Part shown: positions 27,822-39,618 of the stretch, piece by piece
Numbering within the stretch: the stretch's first letter is position 1
Layout: each line of letters starts with the position of its first letter
Origin: Leptospira fluminis
GTDB lineage: Bacteria > Spirochaetota > Leptospiria > Leptospirales > Leptospiraceae
Direction of reading: 5' to 3'
NCBI RefSeq assembly: GCF_004771275.1
Contig: NZ_RQEV01000003.1
Location: 62,001 to 126,000 of the forward strand
Length of the DNA: 64,000 nucleotides
The notes under the pieces: model-generated
What the model was told of the DNA's origin: nothing
Seen by the model: the letters and a program-made list of their open reading frames with translations, nothing else
Database searches by the model: none
Made by a program: the position numbers and the translations under genes

Positions 27822-29657
27822 TTATTCCTTTCTGGTCGATCCATTCCCCAACCGACGCTTCCAGAACCGAAACGCAAGCCATCCCGTAAACGCGGAGAGG
27901 GAAAGATAAATCGTGGAGGATGTTAAATCTTCCATGAGAATGGCACCGGTTCCGAACAGGCCGGAATACAAGGAAACGCTCGCAAGCGCCCAAACTCCGC
28001 AGCGGGAATAGAACTCTCTTCTCGCATCCGCTCCCCCCCACTTCCCCCAAAATCCGAAAGGCTTCGTTCTTTTTACGAAAGATTGTAACGTGGAATCGGG
28101 AGAAGGAGGCGTCAGATACGTGACTAGGATGGAGGAAAAAACACTTCCTAACGCGGTCCAGAATAACAAATATTCCGATCTTACCTCCGGAAACGCCGGA
28201 TACAAAAGGAGGGAAAGAACCAAAGCCGTACTCATCCCGGCCAACTCCGTCCAGGCATTCGTTCTCCACCAAATCCAACGAAGAATTTGAGGAAGTCCCA
28301 ATCCGGAAGCCACGGCTAGAAAAAATTTCCAAGCGGATTGTATGGATCCCATTTGGGTCGCTACCAATACGGATATTCCCGCCATCAAAAGCACCGCAAT
28401 CCTACTAGCCAGCACCATCTGTTTATTATTTGCGGAAGGCTTAAAAAATCGAAGATACAGATCGTTGACCAGATAACTGGCCCCCCAATTGATATGAGTA
28501 TCCGCCGTGGACATGAATGCCGCCATCAGACTTACGAAAACCAATCCTAGAATTCCGGAGGGGAGGATGACCTTCATCAAAATCGGATAGGCCATCTCCC
28601 GATCCACTTGGACGGATGTTCCCTCCGACACAAGTAGGTCCGCCTTATCCAAAGGAAATACGACCAGGCATACGAGTGCGGTCAATACCCAAGGCCAAGT
28701 ACGGAGAATAAAATTCGCTACGTTAAACCAAAGGGATCCCAATTCCGCGTCCGCCGGAGTCTTTGCGGTATGCAAACGCTGCGCCAAGTATCCAGAGCCG
28801 TCGGAATAATACTGGATCCACCACTGTACTCCGATGAATATTAGAAAAATCGTAAGTGGTAATTGCCCCTGCCCTTCTCCGAAAGAGGGCCAGACCGAAA
28901 GAATGCCGTCGGCCTTGCCCGGATAAATCGCTTCGAGCTTGGTATACAGACCGTCCAAACCTCCCACATATCCGACCGCATAGACGGCAAAGACTACGGC
29001 GCCTCCGATCCCCAAAGCGAATTGGAACAGATCGGTCAGAATCACCCCTTGGATCCCGCCCATACTGCTGTAAAAGACGACCACGGAAAACAGAACCAAA
29101 ACCGTAAGAGTATTGTTTAGATCGTCGAAAACGAGGAAGCCCGGCCAGATCGATTCCAACGCCGAAAACGAATCCGCACCCAAAAGAATCTTCCAGTCCA
29201 AAAAGGGTCTTGTGATTTTGGACATCGCCTTAAAGACCCATCCCAGAATGATGGAATTGATCAATATGCTCAGAAAGAAGGCCTTGCTCGCGCGTAAAAT
29301 CGCGGCTCCGGTTCCGGAGTAACGGATTTCCACGATTTCGATGTCCGTTAACACTTCCACCCTTCTCCAAATCGAGGCGAAAAACACGGTCATTGCCATG
29401 TATCCCAAGGCCCAACTCCACCAGAGCCAATTTCCGCTGACTCCGTCGTTCGCAACCACTCCCGTAATCACCAAGGGGGTATCGGCGGCGAACGTGGTCG
29501 CTACCATAGAGGTACCGAGCCACCACCAAGGGAGTTTTCTGTCGGCTACGAAATAGGAACTCAAACTTTCCCCCGCTTTGGAGGAAAGAAGAACCCCCGC
29601 TCCGAATGCGAACGCAATATATGTTCCGATTAGGATCCAATCGATAGTCGAAAAAAT
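27822..29657 (-). CDS. Sodium/solute symporter (SSS family), apparent ATT start
   Basis: The protein has the SSS fold with about 14 membrane helices, ending with a hydrophilic tail. The frame remains open and family-like upstream of the first TTG (29564): the codons encode [20 protein letters not shown], the first helix of this family. In that extension no ATG, GTG or TTG exists; ATT at 29657 is placed right after AGGAAGG with five bases spacing. An ATT start giving 611 residues is therefore my choice. Substrate: a sodium-coupled organic solute, not readable from sequence. DUF2283 follows immediately. Confidence 0.8.
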   Translation of the reverse strand: MFSTIDWILIGTYIAFAFGAGVLLSSKAGESLSSYFVADRKLPWWWLGTSMVATTFAADTPLVITGVVANDGVSGNWLWWSWALGYMAMTVFFASIWRRVEVLTDIEIVEIRYSGTGAAILRASKAFFLSILINSIILGWVFKAMSKITRPFLDWKILLGADSFSALESIWPGFLVFDDLNNTLTVLVLFSVVVFYSSMGGIQGVILTDLFQFALGIGGAVVFAVYAVGYVGGLDGLYTKLEAIYPGKADGILSVWPSFGEGQGQLPLTIFLIFIGVQWWIQYYSDGSGYLAQRLHTAKTPADAELGSLWFNVANFILRTWPWVLTALVCLVVFPLDKADLLVSEGTSVQVDREMAYPILMKVILPSGILGLVFVSLMAAFMSTADTHINWGASYLVNDLYLRFFKPSANNKQMVLASRIAVLLMAGISVLVATQMGSIQSAWKFFLAVASGLGLPQILRWIWWRTNAWTELAGMSTALVLSLLLYPAFPEVRSEYLLFWTALGSVFSSILVTYLTPPSPDSTLQSFVKRTKPFGFWGKWGGADARREFYSRCGVWALASVSLYSGLFGTGAILMEDLTSSTIYLSLSAFTGWLAFRFWKRRLGNGSTRKE

Positions 29658-29799
29658 AGCGGCCTTCCTTTCTCTCGGGAGAGAGTCGTTTTTTCCATTA
29701 AGATCGGCCCGAAACTCAGGAAAACAAGGATTCTTTCGGCGGGTCTAGATCGATTTCTCTTGATCGGGCTATGAGGCGCGGAAACATGGCTCCGAGGCT

Positions 29800-31023
29800 A
29801 TGCCAAATATTATCGTCCAGAAATTCGGAGGCACTTCCGTCGGAACTCCGGAGAGAATTTTAAACGTCGCTAGACGTATCAAAGGATATCATGACAAAGG
29901 AGATCATGTCGTAGTGGTCGTTTCCGCGATGGGCCACACTACGGATGAACTCGTGGATTTGGCGCGGCAGATTACTACGAATCCGCACAAACGGGAAATG
30001 GACATGCTGTTGTCCACGGGAGAGCAGGTTTCTATCGCCATGCTGGCAATGGCTCTTTGGGAAATCGGAGTTCCGGCAAAATCGTTCACCGGCTCCCAAG
30101 TGAGAATGATCACCGACGGAAATTTCTCCAACGCAAAGATCCAAACCATAGACCGGTCCCGGATCGACTCGGCCTTATCCGAAGGTAAGGTGGTGATCGT
30201 GGCGGGATTCCAAGGGATCGATAAAAACGAAGATATCACCACCCTCGGTCGTGGAGGATCCGACACTTCCGCAGTGGCGCTTGCCGCCGTTTTGGGCGCG
30301 AAGGAATGCGAGATCTATACGGACGTGGACGGAGTGTATACGGCGGACCCGCGGGTAGTCAAACAGGCCACCAAACACGCACAAATTACGTACGACGAAA
30401 TGCTTGAGCTTGCCAGTTTGGGCGCGGGGGTATTGCACTCCCGCAGCGTGGAACTCGGAATGAATTACGACGTGGTGATTCATGTCCGGTCCAGTTTTAA
30501 CCAAAACCCCGGGACTCTGGTAGTGAGCGAGGATAAGATCATGGAAAAATTGAAAGTCAGCGGAGTCACGGCTAAAAACGATCAGGCGAGAATCACCATC
30601 GCGAATGTCCCGGACAATCCCGGTCTGGCTGCCGATCTTTTCGGAAAACTGAGCGGAAAGGACATCCTCGTGGATGTGATCGTCCAATCCTCCCCCTACG
30701 ACGGCCGGAACACGATTTCTTTTACCATTCCGAAAAAAGACATAGGCGAAGCACTGCCTATCCTGGAAACATTCGCCGGAACCCACGGAACCCAAAAACC
30801 CGAGATCAACGAAAACATCTCCATCGTATCCGCCGTCGGGATCGGAATGAAATCCCACGTAGGGGTCGCGGCGCAGATGTTCCGGGCTTTGGCGGAGGAC
30901 GGGGTGAATATAGAAATGATCTCCACTTCCGAGATCAAAATCTCCTGCGTCATCCCGCGGGAAAAAGCCGAAATTGCAGTCAATCGGATCCACGATACGT
31001 TCGGATTATCGAAAAACGGTTGA
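29800..31023 (+). CDS. lysC: Aspartate kinase
   Basis: The 407-residue enzyme starts [15 protein letters not shown] and includes the catalytic [14 protein letters not shown] and [13 protein letters not shown] blocks, followed by two ACT domains (about 265-405, with the allosteric [12 protein letters not shown] stretch). It phosphorylates aspartate, the first step to lysine, threonine, methionine and diaminopimelate, and is the single-function, feedback-regulated type. The SurA-like gene begins right at its end. Confidence 0.95.
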   Translation: MPNIIVQKFGGTSVGTPERILNVARRIKGYHDKGDHVVVVVSAMGHTTDELVDLARQITTNPHKREMDMLLSTGEQVSIAMLAMALWEIGVPAKSFTGSQVRMITDGNFSNAKIQTIDRSRIDSALSEGKVVIVAGFQGIDKNEDITTLGRGGSDTSAVALAAVLGAKECEIYTDVDGVYTADPRVVKQATKHAQITYDEMLELASLGAGVLHSRSVELGMNYDVVIHVRSSFNQNPGTLVVSEDKIMEKLKVSGVTAKNDQARITIANVPDNPGLAADLFGKLSGKDILVDVIVQSSPYDGRNTISFTIPKKDIGEALPILETFAGTHGTQKPEINENISIVSAVGIGMKSHVGVAAQMFRALAEDGVNIEMISTSEIKISCVIPREKAEIAVNRIHDTFGLSKNG

Positions 31024-31055
31024 ACCTTGGCCCCTCGAACGGGCAAGTTTTCCCT

Positions 31056-32120
31056 GTGCCTAGTTTCCGTAAATTGTTTGTAACCATTCTCCGGTCGGGG
31101 GATTCGCGTCCTTTTCTCGCGCTTGCCTTTTTCGCATCGGCCATCGTTACGGATCCGGCACATTCTGCGGAGTCCATCAACCGGATCATCGCGACGGTGG
31201 GAAGTCATTCTATTTCGGAACTGGATTACGACGACGCGTTGGACAAGTACCAAAAACTTTCCCGGTTTTTGAAAAACGAAGACATGCGCAAATCCCAGAG
31301 AACCCGAGTCATAGACTTTTTGATCGACCGGGCCATTGTGGACACGATCGCCGACGAAGAATCCATCCAGGTAAACGAAAAGAGGCTGGAAGGAGAAATC
31401 GAAAAGCGAATGGAATTGATGGGGCTCACTTCTAGAAAGCAGTTCGAGCGCGCTATAGAAACGTCTTCAGGGATGCCTTACGATCTCTGGATCACGGAAC
31501 TCCCATACCAAATCAAAAGAGGCCAACTTCTCCAATACAAGGTCCCCATGCCGCCTCCCGCAGAAAAGGACGTACGAAATTGGTACGCCCTGAATAAGGA
31601 CAAAGTAGGATTCGAAATCCAATACAGGCTAATCGCCATCGCACCGAATAATGATAGTATTGCGGAAGAAGCCAGGATCCATAAGGAGGCGACGGAACTC
31701 CGAAAAACATTGCAAGCGGATCCCAATTCCTTCACTTTAATCGCAGGGTCTCCCCGAAACGGCGATACGAAGCTCAGGGCAAGAAAGGGGCTTGTGGACT
31801 GGATTTCCTCCTTCGAACTCTTTAAAATCAGCAAGTCCTCCGCGATCGCTACGTCCACTTTACAGGCAGGCGGAGTCTCCGAAGTGTTTCGGGACGAGTA
31901 CAAAAGGTACTGCATCATCAAGGTGGAAGGAAAAAGAGCGACTCCCTTCGAAACCGTCAAAGGCGGGATTATGAACATCCTGGCCCGGGAAAAAGAGGAA
32001 GAAAACTTCCAAAAATGGGTCCGGGAGCAAAGAAGCACTGTGACGATTCAGATTTTCGACGATTCTTATAAAAAGGAAAACAAAATTCCGGATCATAAGG
32101 AATCCATCCACCTGGATTGA
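31056..32120 (+). CDS. SurA-like periplasmic peptidyl-prolyl isomerase/chaperone
   Basis: The protein has a signal peptide (hydrophobic [12 protein letters not shown], cleavage likely after AHSA) and an N-terminal SurA-like chaperone region ([20 protein letters not shown]), then a degenerate parvulin-like domain (about 180-300) and a charged tail. It would assist folding of outer membrane proteins. The GTG at 31056 was chosen as start because it gives a normal signal peptide; a TTG at 31020, overlapping the lysC stop, is also possible. About 354 residues. Parvulin catalytic residues are not clearly conserved, so chaperone function is more likely than isomerase activity. Confidence 0.75.
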   Translation: MPSFRKLFVTILRSGDSRPFLALAFFASAIVTDPAHSAESINRIIATVGSHSISELDYDDALDKYQKLSRFLKNEDMRKSQRTRVIDFLIDRAIVDTIADEESIQVNEKRLEGEIEKRMELMGLTSRKQFERAIETSSGMPYDLWITELPYQIKRGQLLQYKVPMPPPAEKDVRNWYALNKDKVGFEIQYRLIAIAPNNDSIAEEARIHKEATELRKTLQADPNSFTLIAGSPRNGDTKLRARKGLVDWISSFELFKISKSSAIATSTLQAGGVSEVFRDEYKRYCIIKVEGKRATPFETVKGGIMNILAREKEEENFQKWVREQRSTVTIQIFDDSYKKENKIPDHKESIHLD

Positions 32121-32157
32121 TCCCTTTTTGTCCGAAGTACACTCCTAGAAAAAGAAG

Positions 32158-33720
32158 ATGAAATTTCCTCCTCAAGCGATCGCGTTTTATATCCCGCACA
32201 CCAAAAACGAATTCCTAAAAAAACGTCCCGTGGCGGAAATCGAATCCCTGGTTCGGGCAACCCTCCTGAATCTGACTCAGGTATTTCCGAATCTTCCGAT
32301 TTACTCCAATACGATTTGGAACGATTCTTTGGACGGAAAGTCCTTGGCTAGGGAATTCGGTTTTTCCGATTTCACGGTCCTTCCTTCCGATACCGAGGCC
32401 GCTTTTTTTCTCTCCGTATCGGAAAAGCTGCCCGCTTCCCGTACTGGAGACCCGGACTGGGACGAAGCGAGTTTCGTCGTGATCGACGGACTTTCTCCTT
32501 TGTTGGACCCGAACCTAAGCCGTAAAATCGCGGAAAGGCACGATACGTATCTGGCACAATATTCCTATTCGGAAAATCTTCCGGTCGGAATCGTTCCTCG
32601 GATTTTATCCCGGGAATTCGTGCAAAGTCTGCCTAAGGATTTACCGGGAAGTACCCAGGATTTTCTCGCAAAAAACATCAACCATTACGATACGGAAATT
32701 TTTTACCAATCCCCGGATCTTCGCCAATGGAGAATGGACTTTTCCGCGTCGGACCTGCGCTCCCTACTATTCGTTCGCGCTTTCCTAAAGCGAAAAAACG
32801 GATGGAGTTACGACGAACTTCTGCCGTTTCTACTTTCCCATCCGGAGACGTTTCGGACCGGACCGAGTTATCTGGAATTGGAGATCGTCGGAACTAGAAC
32901 CAGGGAATCGACGATCTATCCAGGTTCGAAATTAAAAGAATCGAAATCGGAGGCGGTTTGGGAGGAATCCCTATTGGATTCCATACTTTCCCAGCACGAA
33001 AGCGGATTCGGAACGGAATACAGCGTTTGCTTCGGAGGCCTGGGAGAACCGATTCTCCATCCTTCCCTACCCGCATTCGTGGATCGCACGTTACGCTCTC
33101 CTTCCGTAAAGGAACTCTTTATTGAAACCGATCTGGCCGACGATCCCGCGAACCTGATCGACAGCTTAAAAGGAAGATCCGAAGAGGATCTGGAAAAGAT
33201 CAGCCTCATCGTAAACCTAAGCACTTGGAGCAAAAAAACCTTCCAAAGTCTGTACGGATACGACGGTTTCGATACGGTCGTAAAAAACCTGGAGCTCGTG
33301 TCCGAGATTCTGCCAAAGCACCGTATCTATCTCCAATTCCTGAAATTGAAGGAAATCGATTCCGAAGTGGATTCCTGGTATGATACGACCGAAAAAGCGG
33401 GCTACGGAATCATTCTGCAAAAATACAATTCGTACGCGGGAAAGTTACCGGAAAGGCGAGCAGCAGACTTAACTCCTTTGGAAAAGGAATTTTGTTGGCA
33501 CCTTGCCCGAGACCTGTATGTGAATTCGGACGGATCCGTTTCGATCTGCAAGCAGCTCCCGGGAAATCCGAGCAAATCGGTCGGAAATCTCAAGCACCAA
33601 TCTCTGAACGAGATCTGGGAAAAAGGACACGCGTTCTTTTCCTCTTCGATAAACGGAAAGCACGAAAATATCCCGGCGCCCTGCCTTTCCTGCGATGAAT
33701 GGTACACCTTTAACGCGTAG
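32158..33720 (+). CDS. Spiro-SPASM protein without radical-SAM cysteines
   Basis: The 520-residue protein has an N-terminal region reminiscent of nucleotidyltransferases (1-230), a central region aligned in style with a radical SAM barrel (GGLGEPILHPSL resembles the SAM-binding GGEP block), and a C-terminal SPASM domain with Cys446, Cys464, Cys509 and Cys512. The expected CxxxCxxC motif near residue 240 is absent: that stretch has no cysteine at all. I recall a spirochaete-restricted spiro-SPASM family (TIGR04321) with this architecture. The protein probably binds one [4Fe-4S] cluster in SPASM but cannot do standard SAM cleavage. It overlaps the SpsF-SpsG gene, so a joint role in glycan or flagellar sugar synthesis is inferred. 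Confidence 0.75.
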   Translation: MKFPPQAIAFYIPHTKNEFLKKRPVAEIESLVRATLLNLTQVFPNLPIYSNTIWNDSLDGKSLAREFGFSDFTVLPSDTEAAFFLSVSEKLPASRTGDPDWDEASFVVIDGLSPLLDPNLSRKIAERHDTYLAQYSYSENLPVGIVPRILSREFVQSLPKDLPGSTQDFLAKNINHYDTEIFYQSPDLRQWRMDFSASDLRSLLFVRAFLKRKNGWSYDELLPFLLSHPETFRTGPSYLELEIVGTRTRESTIYPGSKLKESKSEAVWEESLLDSILSQHESGFGTEYSVCFGGLGEPILHPSLPAFVDRTLRSPSVKELFIETDLADDPANLIDSLKGRSEEDLEKISLIVNLSTWSKKTFQSLYGYDGFDTVVKNLELVSEILPKHRIYLQFLKLKEIDSEVDSWYDTTEKAGYGIILQKYNSYAGKLPERRAADLTPLEKEFCWHLARDLYVNSDGSVSICKQLPGNPSKSVGNLKHQSLNEIWEKGHAFFSSSINGKHENIPAPCLSCDEWYTFNA

Positions 33721-35299
33721 TCCGGTCCGCTCCCTGTATGCTTTCGTACAGGCGAGGACCGGTTCGTCCCGCTTTCCGAACAAGGTACTGACGGAACTTC
33801 CCTCGGATTCGGGTACGGTTTTACTGGATCACGTACATCATAGACTCGATCAAGTCTTGCCGGAATCCAGGATAGTGTATCTGATTCCGGAAGGAGATTC
33901 CGCGCTGGAGGATTTTCTTTCCGCAAGAGGCAGGCGCTTTTTTAGCGGATCCTTGGAGGACGTAAGGGCCAGATATATCTCCGCGGCTAAAACCTTCGGA
34001 GCGGACGCAATTCTTCGGTTAACGGGGGACAATCCGTTTTACGACGTCAAACACCTTTCTCTTTTGGTTTTTTCCTTTCTGGAAGGCGGCGCGGATCTTT
34101 CCTATTTCAGCGGTCTTCCCCTCGGTACCGGAGGAGAAATCTTCCGTACGCAGGCGCTGCTTTGGGAACCGCCGGAAGGCATCAAGGAACGGCATAGGGA
34201 ACACGTTAGTCTACACATCAAAGAAACTCCGGAAAAATTCAGGATCCGTCCTATCACCGCGATTCTTCCTCCCGGATCCTCGGAAATCGTTTCGCAGCTG
34301 AGAATGACGATCGACACGAAAGAGGATTATACGGCCCTAGAGAAACTCTTAAACGGGCCGGCAAAACGAATCGGAACTTCCGCGGATGCCGTCTTTCGTT
34401 TCGGAGCGGAAGAACTTCTATCCTGGCAGGCGGAGTTTCCGGAAATCTTTCAGATCAACCGGGATGTACCTCAAATTCGATTTCCTCTACCTAGCCCCGT
34501 CCTGAAATCGAAGGGAAGGATCGGGCTTCTCATAGCGGGCGCAAAAGAGTTCGGCAGCGGACATGAGGCAAGATCCCATCTTCTCTACTCCTTACTGCCG
34601 CAACGCGATTGGGAAACGAGTCTTTTGCAGGAACTCCCGGAGGATGGAGAATTCGCCGGATTGATCGTGGACTACCGGGACCTGAAGATGATCCGTTCAT
34701 ACAAAAAAACTAAAGTGCTCCTCTTGGACCATTTCGGACCGGAAAGAATGCAATATCCGCATTGGGATCTACTTCCCCATCCTCTGAGCGGCAGTTCTTT
34801 CGATTGGGAAAACATTCTTATTTCTCCCTACCTTACCCAAGACGGAATCGGACAGGAAAAAGAAAGCGAGAAGTGCTGGGAGATCTTTTGCTATGCGGGC
34901 GCTTTGGATGGCGATACCTGCGACAAACTGGACGATTCGTTGGCGCAGCGTTCGAGTTCCGTATTCCGCGTGGGAGGAACTCCTCCGAAAGACAGACACT
35001 CGACAAAAATCGGTTATTCGCGCCGTCTCTCCAGCATGGAATATTTGGAAACTCTGAAAAAATCCGGAAATTTTTACGGATATTTCGGACAAAGCCTTTT
35101 CGAAGCGATGTATCTAGGGATTCCGTCGGCGACATTCCCGATTTCACCGGTGCACAAAACGCTTTCGGAATACTTATGGAAAGAAGCGGAGATTCCGTAC
35201 GGAGATACGGATTGCCTTCCTTCTTTTTCCGTCGGAACCCGCAAACCCGGCTCGAAAGGATATGATAGAATATTAGAATATATTGATATTCTGTTTTAG
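33695..35299 (+). CDS. SpsF-SpsG fusion (cytidylyltransferase + PseG-like sugar hydrolase/transferase)
   Basis: The 534-residue protein has an N-terminal SpsF-like nucleotidyltransferase (QARTGSSRFPNKVL at 19-32, LTGDNPFYD near 108) and, from about 274, a PseG/SpsG-like GT-B domain (GAKEFGSGHEARSHLL and a C-terminal FGQSLFEAMYLGIPSATFPIS nucleotide-sugar site). In spore-coat and pseudaminic-acid pathways these activities are separate proteins acting on nucleotide sugars. The gene starts 26 bases inside the spiro-SPASM gene, so the two are translationally linked. Likely substrate: an activated nonulosonic or related sugar. Confidence 0.8.
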   Translation: MNGTPLTRSPVRSLYAFVQARTGSSRFPNKVLTELPSDSGTVLLDHVHHRLDQVLPESRIVYLIPEGDSALEDFLSARGRRFFSGSLEDVRARYISAAKTFGADAILRLTGDNPFYDVKHLSLLVFSFLEGGADLSYFSGLPLGTGGEIFRTQALLWEPPEGIKERHREHVSLHIKETPEKFRIRPITAILPPGSSEIVSQLRMTIDTKEDYTALEKLLNGPAKRIGTSADAVFRFGAEELLSWQAEFPEIFQINRDVPQIRFPLPSPVLKSKGRIGLLIAGAKEFGSGHEARSHLLYSLLPQRDWETSLLQELPEDGEFAGLIVDYRDLKMIRSYKKTKVLLLDHFGPERMQYPHWDLLPHPLSGSSFDWENILISPYLTQDGIGQEKESEKCWEIFCYAGALDGDTCDKLDDSLAQRSSSVFRVGGTPPKDRHSTKIGYSRRLSSMEYLETLKKSGNFYGYFGQSLFEAMYLGIPSATFPISPVHKTLSEYLWKEAEIPYGDTDCLPSFSVGTRKPGSKGYDRILEYIDILF

Positions 35300-35442
35300 A
35301 CCACGATTTCTTAGGATATCCAAAAATAGAACGTGTTTGCCGCCAGAAAGGCAGGAAACAATAAACATAATCTTTGTTTCCGTTGTCCGTTTTTTCTCTC
35401 AGGTTTCGAAAAAAGTTTGACCAAAAATTGTCTTAGAGGCAT

Positions 35443-35484
35443 ATTCAAACCGACCGTCGGTATAGACCGACGGTCGGTTTGAAT
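35443..35484. promoter_or_regulatory. Double TetR operator (19-bp arms)
   Basis: Arms of 19 bp at 35443-35461 and 35466-35484 are perfect inverted copies with a four-base ATAG centre. Each arm also contains its own palindrome, ACCGAC-N-GTCGGT. TTGACC at 35418-35423, about 20 bases upstream of the left arm, could be the -35 element, with its -10 at the left edge of the repeat. The TetR start is 11 bases past the right arm, so autoregulation is very likely. Confidence 0.85.
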
Positions 35485-35495
35485 GGAGGGGCCGC

Positions 35496-36236
35496 ATGAT
35501 CGCACCAAAAGTTTCCACAAGAGAAAGAATTCTGAATGAATCCCGAAAGCTCTTTTTCGCAAAAGGGTACGAAACGACTTCGATACAGGACATCCTCTCC
35601 GCGTTGGACATCGCTAAAGGAACGTTCTACCACCATTTCCAATCCAAAGAGGAGTTGCTGGAAGAGATTGCGGTGAAATTTGCTCAGGAGGCGCATGCAG
35701 CAATGCAGGCCGAAATAGGCAATTTGGGGGACGAAGGTACCGGTTTGGATAAGATCAGAAGGGCTTTGATCGTGACCCATAACTGGAAAAAGGGAAAAGC
35801 GGAAGAGATTCGCTTTCTGTTAGAGTCCTTATTCTCCGCAGGCAACCTACAACTTCGGGACAAGATCCATAGAAAGTCCGTGGATCTCAGCTTTCCTCTC
35901 TTCGTATCCTTAACCGTAGAAGGTCAAAAAGACGGATCCCTCACTAGCAGACTAAGGGCGGATCACCTAACATCGATTATCTTCGACCTTTCCGACGCGC
36001 TGGGCGAAAAAGTCGCCTTTTTCCTACTAGGCAAGAGCAAGGAAAGCGAGGATGAAATCTACGAGTTAATGCTTTCTTATCATAAGACGATCGAAGAATT
36101 GTTGGGTTGCCCGGAAGGCGGCTTGGATTATTTCGATCGTACGGAATGGACGGAACTTACGAAACTATTTAAGAAATCCGAATTACCTTCGGAAAATTTC
36201 GTGGATTCCGCTCCTTTAGTGGCGAACGCCGGTTGA
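35496..36236 (+). CDS. TetR family transcriptional regulator
   Basis: The 246-residue protein has a TetR helix-turn-helix at about 8-54 (STRERILNESRKLFFAKGYE, GTFYHHFQSKEELLEE) and an all-helical C-terminal domain that is longer than usual by about 40 residues. The ATG follows GGAGGGG. A large palindromic operator sits at the promoter. The DUF1801 gene starts 36 bases downstream and could be a co-transcribed target. No transporter or enzyme that it obviously controls is adjacent on the other side. Confidence 0.9.
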   Translation: MIAPKVSTRERILNESRKLFFAKGYETTSIQDILSALDIAKGTFYHHFQSKEELLEEIAVKFAQEAHAAMQAEIGNLGDEGTGLDKIRRALIVTHNWKKGKAEEIRFLLESLFSAGNLQLRDKIHRKSVDLSFPLFVSLTVEGQKDGSLTSRLRADHLTSIIFDLSDALGEKVAFFLLGKSKESEDEIYELMLSYHKTIEELLGCPEGGLDYFDRTEWTELTKLFKKSELPSENFVDSAPLVANAG

Positions 36237-36271
36237 TGTTCAACCTGCCTTGAAAGAATCGAGGTTTGATT

Positions 36272-36676
36272 ATGCTTCTTTACGCATTGGTCCCTACTCT
36301 ACCTAGATTCGATCTGGACCATCAGATCGAATCTCCAATAGATTCGTACGTTCAAAGAGCCTCCGAAATTCGGAAGGAAAGGATGCAAGAGCTTTTGGAA
36401 TTCGTACGCTCCGAATTTCCGGATCTTCGCGAAACGTTAAAAAACAATATGCCCACCTTGGAACGGAACGGCAAGAGCCTCTCTTTTGCGAACCAAAAGA
36501 GTTATCTTACGGTTCAATTCCGACAGGAATCCTTTGTCCGCGCTTTCAAGATCAAGGCTCCGAATATTACCTGCGGGAAAACCAGGATCAATCTTAGGGA
36601 TAAGGATAAGATCCCGATGGTATATCTAAAATCCTTAATTAAGAAAGCCCTGTCGGACAGGACCGGAAAAGCCTGA
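36272..36676 (+). CDS. DUF1801 (YdhG-like) protein
   Basis: The 134-residue protein matches the DUF1801 pattern: SPIDSYVQRASEIRKERMQEL, followed by NMPTLERNGKSLSFANQKSYLTV and a C-terminal helix. Family members are small alpha/beta proteins; YdhG of Bacillus was described as a frataxin-like iron chaperone, but the function here is unproven. The ATG at 36272 with GAGG upstream was preferred to the in-frame TTG at 36266. It lies downstream of the TetR gene in the same direction. Confidence 0.75.
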   Translation: MLLYALVPTLPRFDLDHQIESPIDSYVQRASEIRKERMQELLEFVRSEFPDLRETLKNNMPTLERNGKSLSFANQKSYLTVQFRQESFVRAFKIKAPNITCGKTRINLRDKDKIPMVYLKSLIKKALSDRTGKA

Positions 36677-36763
36677 TCGACTCCCCCGCCGAATCGGAAA
36701 ACGGATCCTTTTCCCGAAAAGGGAGGCTCGGATTCGAAACGGCGGGTTCTCCCGGCACTTCTC

Positions 36764-36780
36764 AATTATGTCACATAATT
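36764..36780. promoter_or_regulatory. 17-bp palindrome upstream of valS
   Basis: AATTATGT-C-ACATAATT is a perfect palindrome 94 bases before the valS ATG. It has the size and symmetry of an operator, but no regulator in the window has a matching site. Confidence 0.4.
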
Positions 36781-36873
36781 TCCAGGATTCGGAACTACAA
36801 GGAGATCCGAACCGAGAAGCTTCGATTCACTTGACCTCTGCCTTCCAAAGAAAATTCTATCCGAACGAAGGCC

Positions 36874-39522
<2,649 letters not shown>

Positions 39523-39546
39523 AGGCCCGACCCAAAAACGTCATGT

Positions 39547-39567
39547 TCTTCGGCCCTTTACCGAAGA
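39547..39567. terminator. Hairpin between valS and purD (weak)
   Basis: CTTCGG (39548-39553) pairs with CCGAAG (39561-39566) around a seven-base loop. No T-run follows on the plus strand, so it may be only a partial terminator. Confidence 0.35.
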
Positions 39568-39618
39568 GAAAAAGATCAGTGTGCAAATGAAAAGACTTTC
39601 GGTAGGATTTAATATTTT

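Noticed and set aside
27820..28332. In-frame N-terminal extension of the DUF2283 gene to 237 codons
   Set aside because: The extension lies within the symporter gene in another frame; the start at 27819 has a good ribosome binding site and matches the family.
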